A stretch of DNA of 64,000 nucleotides. It comes from JARRKU01 sp050288425. GTDB taxonomy: Bacteria > Desulfobacterota > Desulfobacteria > Desulfobacterales > Desulfosarcinaceae. Each line of letters opens with the position of its first letter. Position 1 is the first letter of the stretch. The notes beneath the pieces were generated by a model, which was given only the letters and a program-made list of their open reading frames with translations, did not search any database and was not told the origin of the DNA. The position numbers and the translations under genes were made by a program. Shown here in pieces: positions 50,555 through 59,403 of the stretch. The stretch is taken from NCBI GenBank assembly GCA_050288425.1, contig JBNKDU010000173.1, positions 12,479-76,478 on the forward strand. Direction: 5' to 3'.

Positions 50555-51370
50555 TTATTCCCGAAAAACGAGCTTGCCGCCATAATAGCCGGCGACCACC
50601 GCAGGAACAAAAGCGAGAAAGTTGAGTGCCAGAAAAAGAGCTCGACCGGATTTTCCACTGAGATAGATATGGGGATCGACGACCCACCACAAGGCCAACA
50701 CCAGGGTCAGCCCGGTGACGATGAGACCACAAGTGATCTTGATTTTAAAATATCCGGTGAGGTGGCCGTCGAACCGGTTGAACCAGTCGATAAAACCGCT
50801 GATGAGCACCAACGGCATGGAGAGGCAGACAAAAATGCAGTTGTACCTAGCCGCAATGGCCAGGGTTTCGGATTGAAACACGACGGCCAACAGGGTGAAG
50901 AATATGGTGACCGGTAAAAGTCCATTGGGGATATGTACGGAGATGGGATGACCGTGGAGCTTCGTAAGAAGTTCGGCCCTGGCCGCAAGCTGGCGGACCG
51001 GTTTGATGGTGTCCGTCAAACCCTCGGAATCGACGGCTCCCGGAGAGGACCGCGGTTCCTCCAGGGTCGGATCGGTTTCTTCTTTCCGCCGCTCGAAGTT
51101 TTCTTCCGGGACCCCGCATAGAGGGCATTTCTCCGGGGGTTGGGTGCCGTGATGAACGTAACCGCATACCTGACAGACCCAGGTGGCCTGGGTTCGGTCC
51201 GAGTCTGCGGGCGGGTTGGTTTCCTGGCTGTCGGGTTTCCGGTCGGCGGAGGGCTTTTCTTCTTCTACCAGCTCAAAGGCGCTTTTGGGCGCTCCGCAAA
51301 CCGGACACTTGTCAGGGGGCTCCTCGCCGGTGTGAATATATCCGCAAACTTTGCATCGCCATTTTTTCAT
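50555..51370 (-). CDS. Double rubredoxin-type domain fused to DUF2231-like membrane domain
   Basis: Protein of 271 residues. Two rubredoxin-like modules are present: WRCKVCGYIHTGEEPPDKCPVCGAP (about residues 4-28) and WVCQVCGYVHHGTQPPEKCPLCGVP (about 64-88), each with CxxC pairs for one iron. A charged linker leads to a C-terminal membrane domain with four predicted helices (LLPVTIFFTLLAVVFQSE; CIFVCLSMPLVLISGFIDWF; LIVTGLTLVLALWWVV; LFLALNFLAFVPAVVAGY), resembling DUF2231. The arrangement would place the iron sites on the cytosolic face of the membrane and suggests an electron-transfer protein. The second of two adjacent ATGs is used because AAGGA lies six bases upstream. Function unknown. 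Confidence 0.85.
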   Translation of the reverse strand: MKKWRCKVCGYIHTGEEPPDKCPVCGAPKSAFELVEEEKPSADRKPDSQETNPPADSDRTQATWVCQVCGYVHHGTQPPEKCPLCGVPEENFERRKEETDPTLEEPRSSPGAVDSEGLTDTIKPVRQLAARAELLTKLHGHPISVHIPNGLLPVTIFFTLLAVVFQSETLAIAARYNCIFVCLSMPLVLISGFIDWFNRFDGHLTGYFKIKITCGLIVTGLTLVLALWWVVDPHIYLSGKSGRALFLALNFLAFVPAVVAGYYGGKLVFRE

Positions 51371-51401
51371 CATCGATCCTTCATAAGTACAGCGCCCGAT
51401 T

Positions 51402-51710
51402 TCAGGTTTCCCTGTGGAGCGGCGACCCTACGAGAAACTCTTCATATTCCGTGGGTGTCTCCTGGTATACCTCCAGCATGGCTTCGTAATCCCGGCGTTC
51501 GGTACTGTCGCGCCAGCGATACCAGGTTTCCATGCTTCGCCAGGTGGAAATCACCACCATCTTGTTGGGCACACCGTTCTTGACCAGCGTCTCTCCGGAC
51601 ATATATCCAGGCTGGTGAAGAGCTATCGACCTGATTTTATTTAATAATGCTACGATTTGCCGGGTGTTGCCCGGTTTGAACTGCCGGGAGATCAAAATCT
51701 TTGCCGTCAT
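51402..51710 (-). CDS. Antibiotic biosynthesis monooxygenase-fold protein
   Basis: Protein of 102 residues with the ABM pattern: AKILISRQFKPGNTRQIVALLNKI, HQPGYMSGETLV, VVISTWRSMETWYRW. Such small alpha-beta barrels act as monooxygenases or heme-degrading proteins, but many are uncharacterised. GAGGAGG lies five bases upstream of the ATG. It begins 18 bases after the OadB-like gene on the same strand. A connection with the decarboxylase genes is not obvious. Confidence 0.85.
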   Translation of the reverse strand: MTAKILISRQFKPGNTRQIVALLNKIRSIALHQPGYMSGETLVKNGVPNKMVVISTWRSMETWYRWRDSTERRDYEAMLEVYQETPTEYEEFLVGSPLHRET

Positions 51711-51727
51711 GAGGACCTCCTCTTTTT

Positions 51728-52888
51728 TCAGAGCAGAAAACTCCATAAAATTCCTGCGCAAACGGCGGATCCGATGACACCGGAAGAGTTGCAGGCCATG
51801 GCATCCATCAAGAGAAAGTTGTTGGGATCTTCTCTCTGGGCCACGATATGAACTTCCCTGGCGGATCCGGGAACGGCGGATACCCCGGCGGCGCCGAGCA
51901 GGGGGTTGATCTTCTCCTTGAGAAACAGATTCATGATTTTGGCCCCCAAAAGACCGGAGGCTGTGGCAATGGAGAAAGCGATGGATCCCAGCAGAAAAAT
52001 ACCGATGGACTTGGCGGTGATGAAGACATCGGCCTGGGTGCTGGCGCCCACGGTAAAGCCCAGGAATATGGTTGCCGTGTCGATGATGGACGAGGCCGCG
52101 GTCTTGGCCAGCCGGTCGACGACGCCGGAAACCTTCATCAAATTGCCGAAGAAGAACGGGCCCAGCAGCGGGATGGAGGCCGGCGCCAGCAGGCAGCAAA
52201 GCAGGACGCCGATGATGGGGAAGACAAGCAATTCCTTGGAAGAGACCGAGCGCGTCTCTTCGGGCATGTGAATCAGGCGCTCTTTCCGGGTGGTCAGCAG
52301 ACGCATGATCGGTGGTTGAATAAGCGGAATCAGCGCCATGTAGGAATAAGCCGCGATGGCGATGGGGCCGATGAGATGGGGGGCCAGTTTTGCGGTGAGA
52401 AAGATGGAGGTGGGGCCGTCGGCGCCGCCGATAATGGCGATGGAGCCCGCCTCTTTGGTGGTAAATACCATGCCGATTTTTTGGAAGAAATCGAAGTCGC
52501 CGATGGCCAATGCGCTGAGCAGGGTGAAGTAGATCCCCATCTGGGCGGCGGCCCCCAGCAACATCAGTTTGGGCCGTGCCAGCATGGAAGAGAAGTCGGT
52601 CATGGCGCCCAGACCTAGAAAAACGATGGACGGGTAGAGACCGGTGGTGACCCCGAAGTAGAGGTAGTGCAGTACGCTGTTATTTTCGTAAATTCCCAGC
52701 CCGAAGCCCTTGAAAAATGGAATGTTGCCGATGATGATGCCGAAGCCGATGGGCAGCAGCAGCAGCGGTTCGTATTCTTTGGCGATGGAGAGATAGCAGA
52801 AGAAACTACCGATGGCGATCATGAGAACGTATCGATAATCGAGCATGTACCAGCCGGTGTTTTGCAAGAAATCGTAAAATAGTTGCAT
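51728..52888 (-). CDS. Na+-translocating decarboxylase beta subunit (OadB/GcdB/MmdB-type)
   Basis: Polytopic membrane protein of 386 residues with about nine helices. It has the family signature GGADGPTSIF in the centre and a second conserved Asn/Ser-rich helix near the C-terminus (MDAMACNSSGVIGSAVC). It couples decarboxylation of a carboxybiotin carrier to Na+ export (oxaloacetate, methylmalonyl-CoA or glutaconyl-CoA systems). The upstream gene encodes a gamma-like subunit; the carboxyltransferase and biotin-carrier subunits are not in the window. The decarboxylated substrate is therefore unknown. Confidence 0.93.
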   Translation of the reverse strand: MQLFYDFLQNTGWYMLDYRYVLMIAIGSFFCYLSIAKEYEPLLLLPIGFGIIIGNIPFFKGFGLGIYENNSVLHYLYFGVTTGLYPSIVFLGLGAMTDFSSMLARPKLMLLGAAAQMGIYFTLLSALAIGDFDFFQKIGMVFTTKEAGSIAIIGGADGPTSIFLTAKLAPHLIGPIAIAAYSYMALIPLIQPPIMRLLTTRKERLIHMPEETRSVSSKELLVFPIIGVLLCCLLAPASIPLLGPFFFGNLMKVSGVVDRLAKTAASSIIDTATIFLGFTVGASTQADVFITAKSIGIFLLGSIAFSIATASGLLGAKIMNLFLKEKINPLLGAAGVSAVPGSAREVHIVAQREDPNNFLLMDAMACNSSGVIGSAVCAGILWSFLL

Positions 52889-52906
52889 TGCGATCGTATC
52901 CTGTTT

Positions 52907-53341
52907 TTAACAGACCGTTGATGACGATTCGGTTTTCCAGGTGAATGTGCCGTCGCCGACCGGTCTGAGATAACCTGCGGCCCGCAATTCGCGGACGGTG
53001 AGATGTGGATGGGGCAGGTCCTGGGATTCCATGAGCCGGTAAAGTTCGGCCAGGGTAAAAGCGGGGTTCAGCGTCTCGGTGAGCGGTTGGTATATTTTGG
53101 CCGTGGTCTCTAAATCGGAAAGCAGAATGTCCGTGGACACTGCCGGAACGACCACACGTTGAACAGATTCGGTGGGTTCCGGAGAAGCGGACGGCGTCTC
53201 CTTATTCTCGAACAGGGCGATGAACCGATGCAGTTGAGAGATGATGAAGGCAAGGGCCGCCAGACCGAGGATTACGATACTGGCGCCGGTGAGGGCCATG
53301 GCCCAACCATTGTTGGCGCTGATTGCTGCAAAGCCTTGCAC
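52907..53341 (-). CDS. OadG-like gamma subunit with winged-helix-like tail
   Basis: Small protein of 144 residues: one N-terminal membrane helix (WAMALTGASIVILGLAALAFIISQLHRF) followed by a Ser/Pro/Glu-rich segment. Both resemble the gamma (OadG) subunit, which anchors and assembles the Na+ decarboxylase. The C-terminal half (TLAELYRLMESQDLPHPHLTVRELRAAGYLRPVGDG) is unusual for OadG and may be a small winged-helix or scaffold module. It lies 18 bases upstream of the beta subunit gene. Confidence 0.75.
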   Translation of the reverse strand: MQGFAAISANNGWAMALTGASIVILGLAALAFIISQLHRFIALFENKETPSASPEPTESVQRVVVPAVSTDILLSDLETTAKIYQPLTETLNPAFTLAELYRLMESQDLPHPHLTVRELRAAGYLRPVGDGTFTWKTESSSTVC

Positions 53342-53586
53342 AGGTGAACCTCCTGATTCTGCGGTAGAACCGGCCGACGACGACGGAAAATCCTCTGATT
53401 GGGTTGGATGTGGACCCTGTCGCCGGGAGTGAAAATTTTTTTTCGACCATATTTATACAAAAAAGTCAATAGACAGACGTCAATGACAGAATGAATATCA
53501 CTTGGGCGCTACGGAATTATATGGTAACTATCGGCGATCATCGTGACCTTGCTTCCGTAATCATTATGGACGACCCGGGGGGCGAA

Positions 53587-55029
53587 ATGAAGATTGAAAT
53601 AGACAATATAATAAATTTTTTTAATAAGTTGAATGAGATCCCCCGCTGCTCCGGCAACGAGGCCGGCGTCCGACAATGGCTCATGAACTGGGCGAAAGAA
53701 CGGGGTTTGTCCTTCCAATCCGACGGGGTCGGCAACCTGGTGGTGCGCGTCCCGGCCTCGCCGGGCCATGAGGACAGCATCCCCATCGTCATCCAGGGCC
53801 ATATGGACATGGTATGCGAAAAAACGCCCCGATCGAACCACGACTTTACCAGGGACCCCATCGTGTCCCTTCGCGAAGGAGATTGGCTGACCGCCCAGGG
53901 GACCACGCTGGGATCGGACAACGGGATTGCCATTGCCTACGCCATGGGACTGGCAGAGGAGGATGACCTGGTCCGCCCGCCCCTGGAGTTGCTCTTCACG
54001 GTGGATGAAGAAACCGGACTCAACGGCGTCAAGGGACTGGAGCCTGGATTCGTCCGGGGCAGGATCCTCATCAACCTGGATTCGGAGGACGAAGGCATCG
54101 TGACCATCGGTTGCGCCGGCGGCGTGGATTCCATCCTGAATCTGGATCTTCCCACCGAAACGCTTTCTTCCCCGATCACCTCATACCGTGTCGTGGTGGG
54201 GGGGCTCACCGGCGGCCACTCCGGCATCGATATCCATAAACATCGCGGCAACGCCAACAAAATTCTGGGCCGGACCCTGGCCGAAATGGCGGCTGCGGCC
54301 GGCATTCGCCTGATGGCGATCAAGGGCGGATCGCGTAAGAATGCCATTCCCCGGGATGCCTGGGCCGTGGTGGCCATGGAGGGTTCCCATGGGGACGAAT
54401 TGGGTTCGTTGGTGCGCCGGTTCGAAAAGACCCTCCAAGGCGAATATTCCCATGGCGACGGCGGCCTGACCATCCGGTTGGAAACCGCGGCGGAACCGGC
54501 GAGCCGGGCCTTGACCGAGGCGGGCACCCGGCAGGTCATCGATCTGGTGGCCGCCATGCCCAACGGCGTCATCGAAATGTCCGCCACCCTGACCGGCCTG
54601 GTGGAGACTTCCTGCAACCTGGCCACCGCCGATCTGGCCAACGGCAGACTCTGCCTGGTCAGCAGCCAGCGCAGCGCGGTGATGTCACGGTTGCAGGCCA
54701 TTACCCAGACGGTCCATGCCGTCGGCCGCATCTGCGGCGCCGTCGTGGAAGACCGCGATGAATACCCGCCATGGCAGCCCGACATGGGTTCGGCGCTGCT
54801 TTCCCGCAGCCGACAGGTCTACCGGAAATTGTACCGGAAGGATCTGCAGGTGCAGGTGATCCACGCCGGCCTGGAGTGTGCCATCATCGGCGATATCTAT
54901 CCCGGGACCGACATGATTTCCTTCGGGCCCGATATCCGCAATGCCCATTCCCCGGATGAAAAGATCCATATCCCTTCCGTCGAGAAGGTATGGGGTTTTC
55001 TCAAGGCCCTGGTCCAGGAGTTGGCCTGA
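53587..55029 (+). CDS. pepD: Aminoacyl-histidine dipeptidase (PepD)
   Basis: M20-family metallopeptidase of about 480 residues, close to the 485 of E. coli PepD. It has the Zn-binding HxD motif in VIQGHMDMVCE, then TTLGSDNGIAIAYAM with the bridging Asp, the catalytic Glu pair in FTVDEETGLNG, and a lid domain with GGLTGGHSGIDIHK. The last Zn ligand lies in the C-terminal region NAHSPDEKIHIPS. It cleaves Xaa-His and other dipeptides. An in-frame extension upstream has no ribosome-binding site; the ATG at 53587 begins the conserved core. Confidence 0.93.
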   Translation: MKIEIDNIINFFNKLNEIPRCSGNEAGVRQWLMNWAKERGLSFQSDGVGNLVVRVPASPGHEDSIPIVIQGHMDMVCEKTPRSNHDFTRDPIVSLREGDWLTAQGTTLGSDNGIAIAYAMGLAEEDDLVRPPLELLFTVDEETGLNGVKGLEPGFVRGRILINLDSEDEGIVTIGCAGGVDSILNLDLPTETLSSPITSYRVVVGGLTGGHSGIDIHKHRGNANKILGRTLAEMAAAAGIRLMAIKGGSRKNAIPRDAWAVVAMEGSHGDELGSLVRRFEKTLQGEYSHGDGGLTIRLETAAEPASRALTEAGTRQVIDLVAAMPNGVIEMSATLTGLVETSCNLATADLANGRLCLVSSQRSAVMSRLQAITQTVHAVGRICGAVVEDRDEYPPWQPDMGSALLSRSRQVYRKLYRKDLQVQVIHAGLECAIIGDIYPGTDMISFGPDIRNAHSPDEKIHIPSVEKVWGFLKALVQELA

Positions 55030-55057
55030 GGCCGCCGTCCTTTTTTAAATATGGCGG

Positions 55058-56431
55058 TTATTTCACCCCGTAGGCTTCCAGCTTCCGGCGGAGGGTGTTG
55101 AGCCCGATGCCCAGGACCTTGGCGGCCCTGGATTTGTTGCCGTCGAGTTGCCGGTAGACGGCCAGAATATGCTTCTTCTCCACCTCGGCCAACGGTGTCA
55201 GGGAGTCAGGGAGCGCCGGTTCGCAGGCGGCCGACGGTGGTTTCGGCTGTCCGCGCAGATGTTCGGGCAGGTGTTCCACTTCGATCCGCCGACCCTGGGC
55301 CAGGTTCACCGCGGATTGGAGCATGGATTTCAATTCGCGTACATTGCCCGGCCAGTGGTAGGCCATGAGACGCTCCAGCGCTTCGGGCGCCAGTCGCGGG
55401 CCTCGACGGTAGTCGGCATATCTCTTCAGAAACTCGTTGACCAGCAGGGGAACGTCATTGATCCGGGCCCGCAAGGGGGGCAGGTGCAGCCAGCCGCCGC
55501 GGATGCGGTAAAAAAGATCCTTGCGAAAGGCCTTGCGGGCCATCATTCCGTCGAGATCTTCATTGGTGGCCGCGATGAAGCGCAAATCCACCCGCACGGG
55601 CTGGGTGGATCCCACCCTGGAAAATTCGCCTTCCTGAAGCACCCGCAGCAGTTTGCCCTGCAGTTCCAGGGGCAAATCTCCGATTTCGTCCAGAAAAAGG
55701 GTCCCCCGGTGGGTGTGCTCCAGGAATCCGGCGCGGGAGGCTCCGGCGCCGGTGAAGGCCCCTTTGGTATGGCCGAAGAATTCCGCTTCGAAGAGATTGG
55801 GGGCAATGGAAGACATGTTGATGGGGGTGAAGGGATGGTCGGCCCTTGGGCTGGCATTGTGGATCGCCCTGGCCAGCAGCTCCTTACCGGTGCCCGATTC
55901 TCCGGTGATCAGCACGGGAACGTTGCTGGCGGCATGCAGTTCGGCCTCCTTGAGTATGCGTCCCATGGAGGGGTGCTGGGTGATGATGGGCCGGAAGGGT
56001 CCGGGGTTGGCCAGTTCCGGCTGGGCCTGCCGTTTTTCCATGTCGAGGATGTCCAGCAGCCGCTTGCGTTCCAGCGCCCGGGGCAGGGTGAGGGCCAGCA
56101 CGTCCTTGGCAACCGGCTTGACCAGATAGTCGTAAGCACCTTTCTTGAGGCATTCCACGGCGGTTCGGGCCTCGTTGATGGCCGTGACCATGATGACTTC
56201 CGTGCCGGGGCTGCTGTTCTTGATATGTTCGAGCATCGCCATTCCGCCCACATCGGTGGTGGTCATGTCGATGAGGGCCAGATCGAAAGGCAGGTCCTTC
56301 TCGAATGCCTCGACGGCCTCCGGGGCGTTGTCCATCAGGTGGAGATCGCCATAGCCCAGCGAGCGCAATTTTCCCGCCAGCAATTCCATGTAGTCGCGAT
56401 CTTCATCCACCAAGACAATCCGGTTGCCCAT
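55058..56431 (-). CDS. Orphan NtrC-family sigma-54 response regulator
   Basis: Response regulator of 457 residues. The receiver has Asp in LALIDMTTTDVGG and Lys in YDYLVKPVA. The AAA+ domain has Walker A GESGTGKE, sigma-54 contact loop TKGAFTGAG and Walker B GTLFLDEIGDL. The Fis-type helix-turn-helix has LDGNKSRAAKVLGIGLNTLRRKL. The receiver's TTTD after the Asp is unusual for the family. No histidine kinase is adjacent, so the partner is elsewhere. It is convergent with pepD and divergent from the pseudouridine synthase gene. Confidence 0.92.
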   Translation of the reverse strand: MGNRIVLVDEDRDYMELLAGKLRSLGYGDLHLMDNAPEAVEAFEKDLPFDLALIDMTTTDVGGMAMLEHIKNSSPGTEVIMVTAINEARTAVECLKKGAYDYLVKPVAKDVLALTLPRALERKRLLDILDMEKRQAQPELANPGPFRPIITQHPSMGRILKEAELHAASNVPVLITGESGTGKELLARAIHNASPRADHPFTPINMSSIAPNLFEAEFFGHTKGAFTGAGASRAGFLEHTHRGTLFLDEIGDLPLELQGKLLRVLQEGEFSRVGSTQPVRVDLRFIAATNEDLDGMMARKAFRKDLFYRIRGGWLHLPPLRARINDVPLLVNEFLKRYADYRRGPRLAPEALERLMAYHWPGNVRELKSMLQSAVNLAQGRRIEVEHLPEHLRGQPKPPSAACEPALPDSLTPLAEVEKKHILAVYRQLDGNKSRAAKVLGIGLNTLRRKLEAYGVK

Positions 56432-56596
56432 GAATCACTCCATTGAAGCCATGTGCTGAGCTACATGCATATATCCCATTTTGGCATAGTTGTCCATGCA
56501 AGTTGCTGCCGTCAGGGGATTTCCACACGGCCTTGGGAAACGCTCCGGATGCCGGTCTGCGGGTCGTCCCCAAGGCGGCTGGCAATTGAGCGCGCC

Positions 56597-57370
56597 ATGT
56601 CGTATAGACGGATCATGGACTTCTATCACCCCCGGTGGCCGGTATTCGGTGAGGACAACCACTTGCTGGTGGTGTACAAGCCGGCCGGCCTGATGGTGCA
56701 GGGCGATCACAAGGGGCGGGCCAACCTGCTGGATATGGCCAAGCAATGGCTGAAACTTCGCTACGCCAAGCCCGGGAACGTGTTTGTCGGCCTGGTCCAC
56801 CGCCTGGACGGACCGGTGGCCGGGGTCGTGGTGCTGGCCCGAACTTCCAAGGCGGCCGCACGCCTCAGCGCGCAGTTCCGGGAAGGACGCATCGAAAAAC
56901 ACTATCTCGCGGTGGTGGACGGCCGACCGGAAGCGCCGGCCGCGCGACTGGTGCATTGGCTCAGTCGTGACGGCCGCCTGAGCCGGGTGGTGGCCGAGGG
57001 GGTTGAAGGCAGCCGCAAAGCCAGCCTGCAATACCGATTGCTGTCGCGGGAGGGGCGCCTCAGTCTGCTGGCCGTGAAGTTGGAATCCGGTCGCCGCCAT
57101 CAGATCCGGGCCCAATTGGCGGCCATCGGCTGCCCGATTTTAGGGGATCGGCGCTACGGTGCCGAAAGAGGCCTGGCCCATGGCCGCATCGCGCTCTTGG
57201 CCAGGCGCCTGGCCTTCGATCATCCGACACAGGCTCGGCGCCTGGAGTTCCTTTGTCCCCTGCCGCGGGGGTGGCCCATGGCCGGCCGCACCAGTGGTTC
57301 GTCCGAGCCGTATTGGACCATCGACGACTATCGGCAAAATGGTCTGCGCCTCGCCCCGGACAGCGGCTGA
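56597..57370 (+). CDS. RluA-family pseudouridine synthase
   Basis: Synthase of about 257 residues. It has LLVVYKPAGLMVQGD at the start of the core, the catalytic Asp in VHRLDGPVAGVVVLART (HRLD motif; the usual Lys/Thr after it is replaced by Gly-Pro) and GRRHQIRAQLAAIGCPILGDRRYG. It isomerises uridine in rRNA or tRNA. The start is uncertain: ATG 56597 or ATG 56615; neither has a strong ribosome-binding site. It is followed by a 227-bp gap with only short low-quality frames. Confidence 0.88.
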   Translation: MSYRRIMDFYHPRWPVFGEDNHLLVVYKPAGLMVQGDHKGRANLLDMAKQWLKLRYAKPGNVFVGLVHRLDGPVAGVVVLARTSKAAARLSAQFREGRIEKHYLAVVDGRPEAPAARLVHWLSRDGRLSRVVAEGVEGSRKASLQYRLLSREGRLSLLAVKLESGRRHQIRAQLAAIGCPILGDRRYGAERGLAHGRIALLARRLAFDHPTQARRLEFLCPLPRGWPMAGRTSGSSEPYWTIDDYRQNGLRLAPDSG

Positions 57371-57597
57371 CCCTGTTCCCGATGCATCGCGGCGCTTGCA
57401 ACCTTCCGCCGGAATGTTCATGTTGGGAGACTGGATATATGGAAGATGCAGGGCCGATGGTTTCGAAATCGAAGGTCGATACGACCCGGATGGCCGCGTG
57501 CAGGGGTACGCTGGGGATCCGTCGTTTCGCGCTGCATCGCGGCTTCGGCCGGATCGCCGGACATGTCACCGGCCATGGCCTTGCATGAGGATGGACG

Positions 57598-58266
57598 ATG
57601 GGCACCCAGGGAAAGGTTCGGATCGGCTGCGCATGGATGCTGTTGGCCGCCTGGTTCCTCTCCACGGCCGGCTTTTCCCGAGACGCCGGTGCGGACGGCG
57701 GCCTGATCCAGATCGCCCACCTGCCGTCGGATATCCGCGGCGGCCAGGCATACCGGCTGGTCTACGACGTGCCCCTGCCCATAGAGGTGGTCTGGAAGTT
57801 CAAGACCAGCTTCGACAACAAGTTTCTGGAGAAGAACCGACACATTTCGTATCATCGGTTGGTCAGCCGGAAAGACAATGTGGCCATCACCGAAGACCGG
57901 TACAGCGACATGCCCGACGCCCTGTTTCGGTGGAAAACCCGTATTTTTCCGGAGGAAAAGCGGCTGGAGTTCAGATTGGTCAACAGCAGCGCCTCCGGTC
58001 ACCACGGCCACCGCTTTCACTACGGCCATATCCAATTGACGGATCTCGGCGGCACGACGAGGGTCACCCAGGTGGCCTATTTCGATTTCTGGGGCGCCGG
58101 TTTTTGGGCCAATTATCCCTGGAGCGGCGGCATGCAGGATTTTCTGGAGTATACGGCGCAATGGGAGCGCAAGGAAGCGGTGCGCTTTTATCGACGCATG
58201 GTGGAAGCGCAGCAGCGGCAGGAGGATGCGTCGTCCCGCCCCTTTCCGGACCGCGAGTCGAGGTGA
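57598..58266 (+). CDS. Secreted SRPBCC/START-like protein
   Basis: Protein of 222 residues with an N-terminal signal peptide (CAWMLLAAWFLSTAGFS). The mature part resembles the SRPBCC/START-like ligand-binding fold: LPIEVVWKFKTSFDNKF, VAITEDRYSDMPDALFRWKTRIF, RLEFRLVNSSASGHH and the aromatic motif FDFWGAGFWANYPWSGGM. Such domains bind lipids or hydrophobic molecules; function unknown. The ATG at 57598 follows GGATGGACG, a weak ribosome-binding site. It lies about 120 bases upstream of the DHH gene. Confidence 0.75.
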   Translation: MGTQGKVRIGCAWMLLAAWFLSTAGFSRDAGADGGLIQIAHLPSDIRGGQAYRLVYDVPLPIEVVWKFKTSFDNKFLEKNRHISYHRLVSRKDNVAITEDRYSDMPDALFRWKTRIFPEEKRLEFRLVNSSASGHHGHRFHYGHIQLTDLGGTTRVTQVAYFDFWGAGFWANYPWSGGMQDFLEYTAQWERKEAVRFYRRMVEAQQRQEDASSRPFPDRESR

Positions 58267-58389
58267 CCGGGTGTTTCGGTGAAGGCTCTCGAAATCGCTT
58301 GCCCGGATCAAATCGGTTGTCATCGTCGGTCATGCTTTGTAGAAGGGATCTATACTTAAATCCATGAAGGATCGGGCTTAGCGAATTTC

Positions 58390-59403
58390 ATGCGCATTTC
58401 GACCAAAGAGCTTCTGCGGCGTTTCCATCAGCAATTTACGGGAGAGGACCAGGTCCTGATTCCCATCAATGCCGATCCGGATGCCATCGCCAGCGCCATG
58501 GCGGTCAAACGCCTGCTCTGGCGCCAGACCGCCGGGGTGACCATTGCCAATGTCAATGAAATCCGGCGACCCGACAACCTGGCCCTCATCCATCGTATCG
58601 GAATCAACCTGATTCCTTTCAAGGAGGTCGACCCGGCCAGGCACTCGCGGATCGTCCTGGTGGATTCCCAGCCGGATCATCATGAGTTCCTCCACGACCT
58701 GAAGGCCGACGTGATCATCGACCACCATCCCAAGGTCCGGGAGCACGCGGCCGGGCACGTGGACATCCGCCCCCAATACGGGGCCACGGCGTCGATTCTC
58801 ACCGAGTATTTACGGGCCGCCAAGATCAAACCCTCCGCCAAACTGGCCACGGCCCTCTATCTGGCCATCAAGACCGACACCAGCAATTTCGAGCGCAAGA
58901 CCATCGTCGAGGATCTCGGCGCGTTTCAATACGTCTTTCGCTATGCCAATGTGGCCCTGGCCCATCGGATCGAACAGGCCGAGATGCGGCTGGGTTTTTT
59001 GCGATATTTCCGCCAGGCCATCGGCTGCCGGCGCTTCACCAAGGGGCGGATGTACGTCCATCTGGGACCCGTGAACCACCCGGATGTGCTCGTCCAGATC
59101 GCCGATTTCTTCATGCGGGTGGAAGAGGTCGATTGGAGCATCGTTTCCGGGGTTCACCAAAGAAGACTGGTGGTCATCTTTCGCAATGACGGTACCCGCA
59201 AGAATGCAGGCGTGGTGGCCAAGCAGGCCTTTTCCAACTGGGGTTTCGCCGGCGGTCACAAGAGCGCGGCCCGGGCGGAAATGCACCTGGCCGCCATCGC
59301 CGATCTCGTGGACCCCCAGGACGCCAAGAAAACGGCCGCCTGGGTGATGAAACAGATACGCCTCCAGCCGGTCAAGAAAAAGAAACAGGGAGCATCTCCT
59401 TGA
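58390..59403 (+). CDS. DHH/NrnA-like phosphoesterase
   Basis: Phosphoesterase of 337 residues. The DHH-type metal motifs are NADPDAIASAMAVKRLL, LVDSQPDHHEF and DVIIDHHPK. The DHHA1 C-terminal substrate domain has FAGGHKSAARAEM. The NrnA group has oligoribonuclease and pAp-phosphatase activity. Its stop overlaps the TTG start of the MBL gene, so the two are translationally coupled. Confidence 0.88.
   Translation: MRISTKELLRRFHQQFTGEDQVLIPINADPDAIASAMAVKRLLWRQTAGVTIANVNEIRRPDNLALIHRIGINLIPFKEVDPARHSRIVLVDSQPDHHEFLHDLKADVIIDHHPKVREHAAGHVDIRPQYGATASILTEYLRAAKIKPSAKLATALYLAIKTDTSNFERKTIVEDLGAFQYVFRYANVALAHRIEQAEMRLGFLRYFRQAIGCRRFTKGRMYVHLGPVNHPDVLVQIADFFMRVEEVDWSIVSGVHQRRLVVIFRNDGTRKNAGVVAKQAFSNWGFAGGHKSAARAEMHLAAIADLVDPQDAKKTAAWVMKQIRLQPVKKKKQGASP

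Noticed and set aside
57371..57597. Short frames in the gap after the pseudouridine synthase gene
   Set aside because: Overlapping frames of poor quality without ribosome-binding sites; probably non-coding.
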